Origin: Acidobacteriaceae bacterium
GTDB taxonomy: Bacteria > Acidobacteriota > Terriglobia > Terriglobales > Acidobacteriaceae
DNA length: 10,154 bases
Reading direction: 5' to 3'
Assembly (NCBI GenBank): GCA_027364815.1
Contig: DAHXOQ010000083.1
Coordinates: 1 to 10,154 of the forward strand
Part shown: one piece after another, positions 6,842 to 10,154 of the stretch
Layout: the number at the start of each line of letters is the position of its first letter
Numbering within the stretch: the stretch's first letter is position 1
The notes under the pieces: generated by a model
What the model saw: the letters and a program-made list of their open reading frames with translations, nothing else
The model's database searches: none
Told to the model about the DNA's origin: nothing
Position numbers and translations under genes: made by a program

Positions 6842-9800
6842 ATGTTAACCATTCCAGCTTTCAGCAGCTTTGCCGTTGTGCATCAAACGGATCCAGGCAA
6901 CATCGTTGTCACAGGGGATATCGATAACAACAGCGTTGTCTATCTCACCAGCACCGGCGGCGATATTCACATCCAGGGCAAGGTCGACGGAACAAGCCTC
7001 GTCTATCTTCAGGCCACCAGCGGCAACATCATCATCGATGGCAAGATCGATGGCGGCAGTACCGTTACGTTGAAGGCCGGCATGAACATCACCATCGGCA
7101 CCACGGGCGGCGACGGAAACGAGAAGATCGACGGAAACTCCAACGTCACCATCATCGCCGGCGCTAACATCATCTTCGGCAGTTACATTCACAAAGCTAT
7201 TGTTGATATGACCGCCCACGGCGCGGTCACTCTCCCAAAGGAGATTGACAATGGCGCACGCGTGCGCGCCATCGCTGACGGCAACATCTCGCTCTCTTTC
7301 GTGCATGGCAACAGTCGCGCCGAACTCGTCAGCAATCGCGGCACGGTCACGCTCACACAAGATGTTGACCACTACAGCAAAGTCTGGCTCACTGCTGCCG
7401 GCAACATTGCAATCGGCAGCCTCAGTGGCAATCAAAACATCCAGGGCGACAGCTTTCTCTCCGCCACATCGGGCGCAAACCTCTCGCTGGGCGGGCAGAT
7501 TAACGGCTCCAACACCGTAGTAGATTTCGCCGCCGGCAAATCAATCACCATCGGTCAGGGCATCTCCGGCGGAGCGGCCGTGAGGCTGATATGCGGCGCT
7601 GGCGGTTCCATCAAGCTTGGCAGTCCCATCACAGATTCGGGGACAAACGTCACTTCATTCCCGGTTGGCGCAGTTGTTCCCGCGCCTACTGTACAAAACG
7701 GCGCTGTCTTCAACCAGTCGGCATGGGCTGCTACTGATACCCTCTCTCTCGATCCGCCGCAGAACGGCACCTGGTGGGAGAACTGGTCGCAAACTTTTGG
7801 TTATGTCGTTACGCCTTCAACTATCGTTCCGCATTCACTGGAGGAGCTCGTCAAAGCCGTCATCGGAACCGGCAACGTAGACCGGCCGGACATTACACCC
7901 GTCAAAGCAGTCGGCGGAGGCTGGTCGTTTACTGACGCTTCGCTGCCTCTACAGGATCCTGCAAGCGTCGACAAAATTTCAATCATGCTCAAAGGCCGCC
8001 CTGGCCAGCAGGATCTGCACGACATTACTCAGTTTCTTCCTGACCGCGCGGCCCAACCAATGGACATGCTACCCGGTGCAGTCACCCGCAATGTAACTTT
8101 CTCCACTGCATACAATCAAACAACATTGCGGCAAGTCACCGCTGGCGGTGCGCAACTCCCCACTCCCGCTGCGCCGGTGCGGCTCATTGACACCCGCGCG
8201 TTGTGCTCGAGTTTGCAATGTCTGCTGCCGGGAATCCGAACCACCGCGCAGCCGGTGACTCCTGCCGGCGCTCCTGTCCCCGTCAATAATGAGATTCTCT
8301 TTCACGTCGAAGCAGGCATCACAATTGCCGATCTCCAGCAATTGCTCGATCATCAATTCCCGCGGCTCGCTTTTCGCGCTACAGGTGGTTCGCCCGGTGC
8401 CACGCTTGCCGGTACTCTCTCGACGGCCACGCATGGTGGCGAATTCAACTCGCAGCTCTTGGTCGATTCCGTGCGCGCAATTCACCTTGTCGGCCCCGGC
8501 GGTGAGCAATGGTGGATTGAGGGAGATATCCCTGTTGCTGATCAAGCCAAGCTGCAGGCGCGCTATCCGGCAATCGACCCACCGCACTTTATCGGTGGCA
8601 CATGGTCCCATCCAACCCTGCCCGGACTGACTCCGCAGGATGTGCTCAACGCTGTCACAGTCTCCATGGGAACCATGGGTATCATCTACTCTGTCGTCTT
8701 TGTAGTCGTTCCGCAATTCGGCATTCGACAAATCTCTACCTCTACAAATTGGTCGAGTCTGCTGCTCAAGGCCGGCGTCACCACCGCGCAATTGACTGCT
8801 GGCGATCCCGCCGCAAACACCAACATTCTCAACTTCCTCATGGATGGCTCCGCCAACGGTACCGGTATCGCTAAAGCCAATAACATCTACATTGACTTGG
8901 CTATCAATCCCATCAACCAGGATTGCTGGATCATCAACCGTTCTGTTACCCCTACCCTTCCCAATGACGCCAACAACTTCACTGCAACCGACCCCATGAC
9001 CGCGCTCAGCCTGACGATGGCGCGTCATGACGATTTCAGCGGAAACAAGCTCATCGCGCGCGTCTTTGACTTTTTCGGCTGGCAAACCAATCCCATCGGT
9101 TTTGCCACCAATGATATGTTGGGCAATTCGTTAGGCGGACCGGAAACTGTTGGACCTTTCACCGGGCTTTCTAATTTCCTCATGATGCAACCCAACCTGC
9201 TCGTCGGCGCAGTTGCACTCGCTTGCACACAATATCTCGGCAACATTGTCAATCAAGCAGGCAATCCAGATCGCGGCATTCAATTCTTCGGTGATTTGCT
9301 GAGCGGTTTCTTTCACTCGTTGCAGGGAACTATGCCCGGCATCAACGCTGACACCACTGGCATCGCCTACAAAGTCGGCGCCATCGGATGGCCCGACACT
9401 GGCGTCCCGGGACGAGGCCTCGAGATCGCTCTCGACCAGACCAACGCCTTCACGTTTTTGCAGAGTGTGCTCTTCGATGATGTACTCGCCAACACCATGC
9501 TCAAACAGAACAAGCCCCTCGTCGGCTATATCTCCGTCCGCGTCTGCCCAAAAACCTCCACGCTGCTTGGCATGCAGCAATACGGCCCGCAATCAGTCAT
9601 GATCGAAGTTGTCGGCTACCGTTCTCCTGAAGCCAACACCGTCATGGACGAAATTCAGCTGAAAGCCCTCTCCTTCGCCACCAAAGGCCCCAAGCCTCTG
9701 CTCCACTGGGGTCTGGAAAACGCCATGATGGACGCCGCCCATTTGGCCCTAACTCCTCTCGGCCAACCCTACAAAGGCACCTTCACGCGTCTAAGCGCCT

Positions 9801-9880
9801 TCTCCGCCATTCGCCAATTCCTCCGCCGCACTCACCCACCCGTCTTCGACAACGCCTTCTCCAAACGCATGGGAATTTAG
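6842..9880 (+). CDS. Beta-solenoid repeat domain fused to VAO/PCMH-type FAD oxidoreductase
   Basis: The 1012-residue protein has two parts. Residues about 19-268 hold around 12 degenerate rungs of about 20 residues with the pattern GNIxIxGxIDGxSxVxLxA, as expected for a beta-solenoid resembling haemagglutinin-type repeats. After a linker, residues about 312-625 are a FAD-binding PCMH domain. WENWSQTFGYVV opens it, and AVGGGWSFTD (356-365) takes the place of the family GGHSF loop. An insert of about 110 residues follows, then FHVEAGITIADLQQLL (487-502), GGSPGATLAGTLSTATHGG (515-533) and SMGTMGIIYSVVFVVVP (608-624). The remainder is the substrate-side domain, ending HPPVFDNAFSKRMGI as in sugar-lactone oxidase-like proteins. 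The usual flavin-linking His is Trp, so FAD is probably non-covalent. Substrate is unknown. No Sec signal is visible, which is odd for a solenoid. ATG 6842 has a GGGGG tract 8 bases upstream; an alternative start at 6784 is treated in the findings. Confidence 0.85.
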   Translation: MLTIPAFSSFAVVHQTDPGNIVVTGDIDNNSVVYLTSTGGDIHIQGKVDGTSLVYLQATSGNIIIDGKIDGGSTVTLKAGMNITIGTTGGDGNEKIDGNSNVTIIAGANIIFGSYIHKAIVDMTAHGAVTLPKEIDNGARVRAIADGNISLSFVHGNSRAELVSNRGTVTLTQDVDHYSKVWLTAAGNIAIGSLSGNQNIQGDSFLSATSGANLSLGGQINGSNTVVDFAAGKSITIGQGISGGAAVRLICGAGGSIKLGSPITDSGTNVTSFPVGAVVPAPTVQNGAVFNQSAWAATDTLSLDPPQNGTWWENWSQTFGYVVTPSTIVPHSLEELVKAVIGTGNVDRPDITPVKAVGGGWSFTDASLPLQDPASVDKISIMLKGRPGQQDLHDITQFLPDRAAQPMDMLPGAVTRNVTFSTAYNQTTLRQVTAGGAQLPTPAAPVRLIDTRALCSSLQCLLPGIRTTAQPVTPAGAPVPVNNEILFHVEAGITIADLQQLLDHQFPRLAFRATGGSPGATLAGTLSTATHGGEFNSQLLVDSVRAIHLVGPGGEQWWIEGDIPVADQAKLQARYPAIDPPHFIGGTWSHPTLPGLTPQDVLNAVTVSMGTMGIIYSVVFVVVPQFGIRQISTSTNWSSLLLKAGVTTAQLTAGDPAANTNILNFLMDGSANGTGIAKANNIYIDLAINPINQDCWIINRSVTPTLPNDANNFTATDPMTALSLTMARHDDFSGNKLIARVFDFFGWQTNPIGFATNDMLGNSLGGPETVGPFTGLSNFLMMQPNLLVGAVALACTQYLGNIVNQAGNPDRGIQFFGDLLSGFFHSLQGTMPGINADTTGIAYKVGAIGWPDTGVPGRGLEIALDQTNAFTFLQSVLFDDVLANTMLKQNKPLVGYISVRVCPKTSTLLGMQQYGPQSVMIEVVGYRSPEANTVMDEIQLKALSFATKGPKPLLHWGLENAMMDAAHLALTPLGQPYKGTFTRLSAFSAIRQFLRRTHPPVFDNAFSKRMGI
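6896..7645 (+). repeat. Region coding for about 12 degenerate beta-solenoid rungs
   Basis: The repeats are visible at protein level only: units open with GNIVV, GDIHI, GNIII, MNITI, ANIIF, GAVTL, GNISL, GTVTL, GNIAI, ANLSL, KSITI and GSIKL. Each is followed after about 10 residues by a second strand such as VVYLTS, LVYLQA or TVTLKA. DNA copies have diverged well beyond tandem-repeat detection, which points to old duplication and selection for fold rather than recent slippage. Two rungs carry insertions (around residues 88-98 and 194-203). Confidence 0.75.
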
Positions 9881-10053
9881 TTGAATAACGGTTTGGTAAT
9901 GGTCTATAGAAACTCATAAACATTGGGCTTTATCTGGCTTAATCCCGAGATTTGCGTGTAGCTAACGCTCTATGACTGCAATGAATAGAATTATCTCTTA
10001 GTTATCTTAAGTGTTACACTGCAGACGTCTAACAATTCATCGGAGTCGCTTAT

Positions 10054-10154
10054 ATGAAAATTGCTTGCGCCATACCTATGTTTGCTTCAAGCTTTTGCAT
10101 GTTGACGGTAATTATTGCCGGATGCGGAGGTTCCGGTTCTACCACAGGAGGTGG
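10054..10154 (+). CDS. Lipoprotein, N-terminus only
   Basis: Thirty-three codons are visible before the window ends. The start ATG at 10054 has GGAG 8 bases upstream. The N-terminus is a lipoprotein signal: MKIAC, a hydrophobic core, then lipobox IAGC with the lipidated Cys at residue 24. A Gly/Ser/Thr linker (GGSGSTTGGG) follows, which usually tethers an exported domain. In Acidobacteriota such starts often precede beta-propeller or Ig-like proteins, but nothing here shows which. In the 173-base gap before it (9881-10053) I see only weak -10-like boxes (TAGAAT 9986-9991; TACACT 10015-10020) and no hairpin terminator for the preceding gene. Confidence 0.75.
   Translation, partial: MKIACAIPMFASSFCMLTVIIAGCGGSGSTTGG

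Noticed and set aside
6845..7435. Minus-strand open frame opposite the solenoid repeats
   Set aside because: Its Ala/Val/Asp-rich repeating look is just the complement of the repeated GGC/ATC codons of the solenoid.
6896..7645. DNA tandem repeat or CRISPR-like array
   Set aside because: Units vary in length and share little DNA identity; the periodicity is in the protein, and there are no constant repeats with unique spacers.
8069..9085. 338-codon minus-strand open frame inside the FAD gene
   Set aside because: The plus frame is a continuous recognisable FAD domain; the antisense product is a shadow with no recognisable motif.

Overview
The window looks like chromosome from an Acidobacteriota soil bacterium, most likely class Terriglobia. 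This rests on moderate GC with frequent GGC/CGC codons, short Tyr/Gly-rich secreted proteins, a proton pyrophosphatase of the divergent KIVFKIKEDD type, and a Cys-Gly-Gly-Ser lipoprotein start. No search was run, so the taxonomic call is an inference.

Layout. Positions 1-6372 carry seven genes, all on the minus strand. In transcription order they are: hppA (membrane pyrophosphatase), which ends in a strong intrinsic terminator; a Sec-exported Gfo/Idh/MocA-type oxidoreductase; a ParD/ParE toxin-antitoxin pair with its own sigma70-like promoter and palindromic operator; a secreted protein of unknown function; a class I SAM-dependent methyltransferase; and the start of a short secreted Tyr/Gly-rich protein that runs off the left edge. 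From about 6400 to 6841 lies a divergent intergenic region that is AT-richer than its surroundings. It holds a candidate hppA promoter, inverted repeats and a possible 13-codon leader ORF. The plus strand then carries one very large gene (6842-9880) and, at the right edge, the first 33 codons of a lipoprotein.

How the genes fit together. Only parD-parE is a clear functional unit. The other minus-strand genes are probably separate transcription units of housekeeping or accessory type. hppA conserves energy from pyrophosphate, and the oxidoreductase is probably periplasmic. No phage, IS, CRISPR, rRNA or tRNA signal was seen.

The most unusual item is the 1012-residue protein at 6842-9880. About 12 degenerate 20-residue rungs, predicted to form a beta-solenoid, are joined to a VAO/PCMH-type FAD oxidoreductase. 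In the FAD part, the usual flavin-linking His position holds Trp and there is a roughly 110-residue insertion. Its 5' end is ambiguous: a better-looking ATG with a Shine-Dalgarno sequence lies 58 bp upstream in another frame and would join the gene if a G5 run lost one G.
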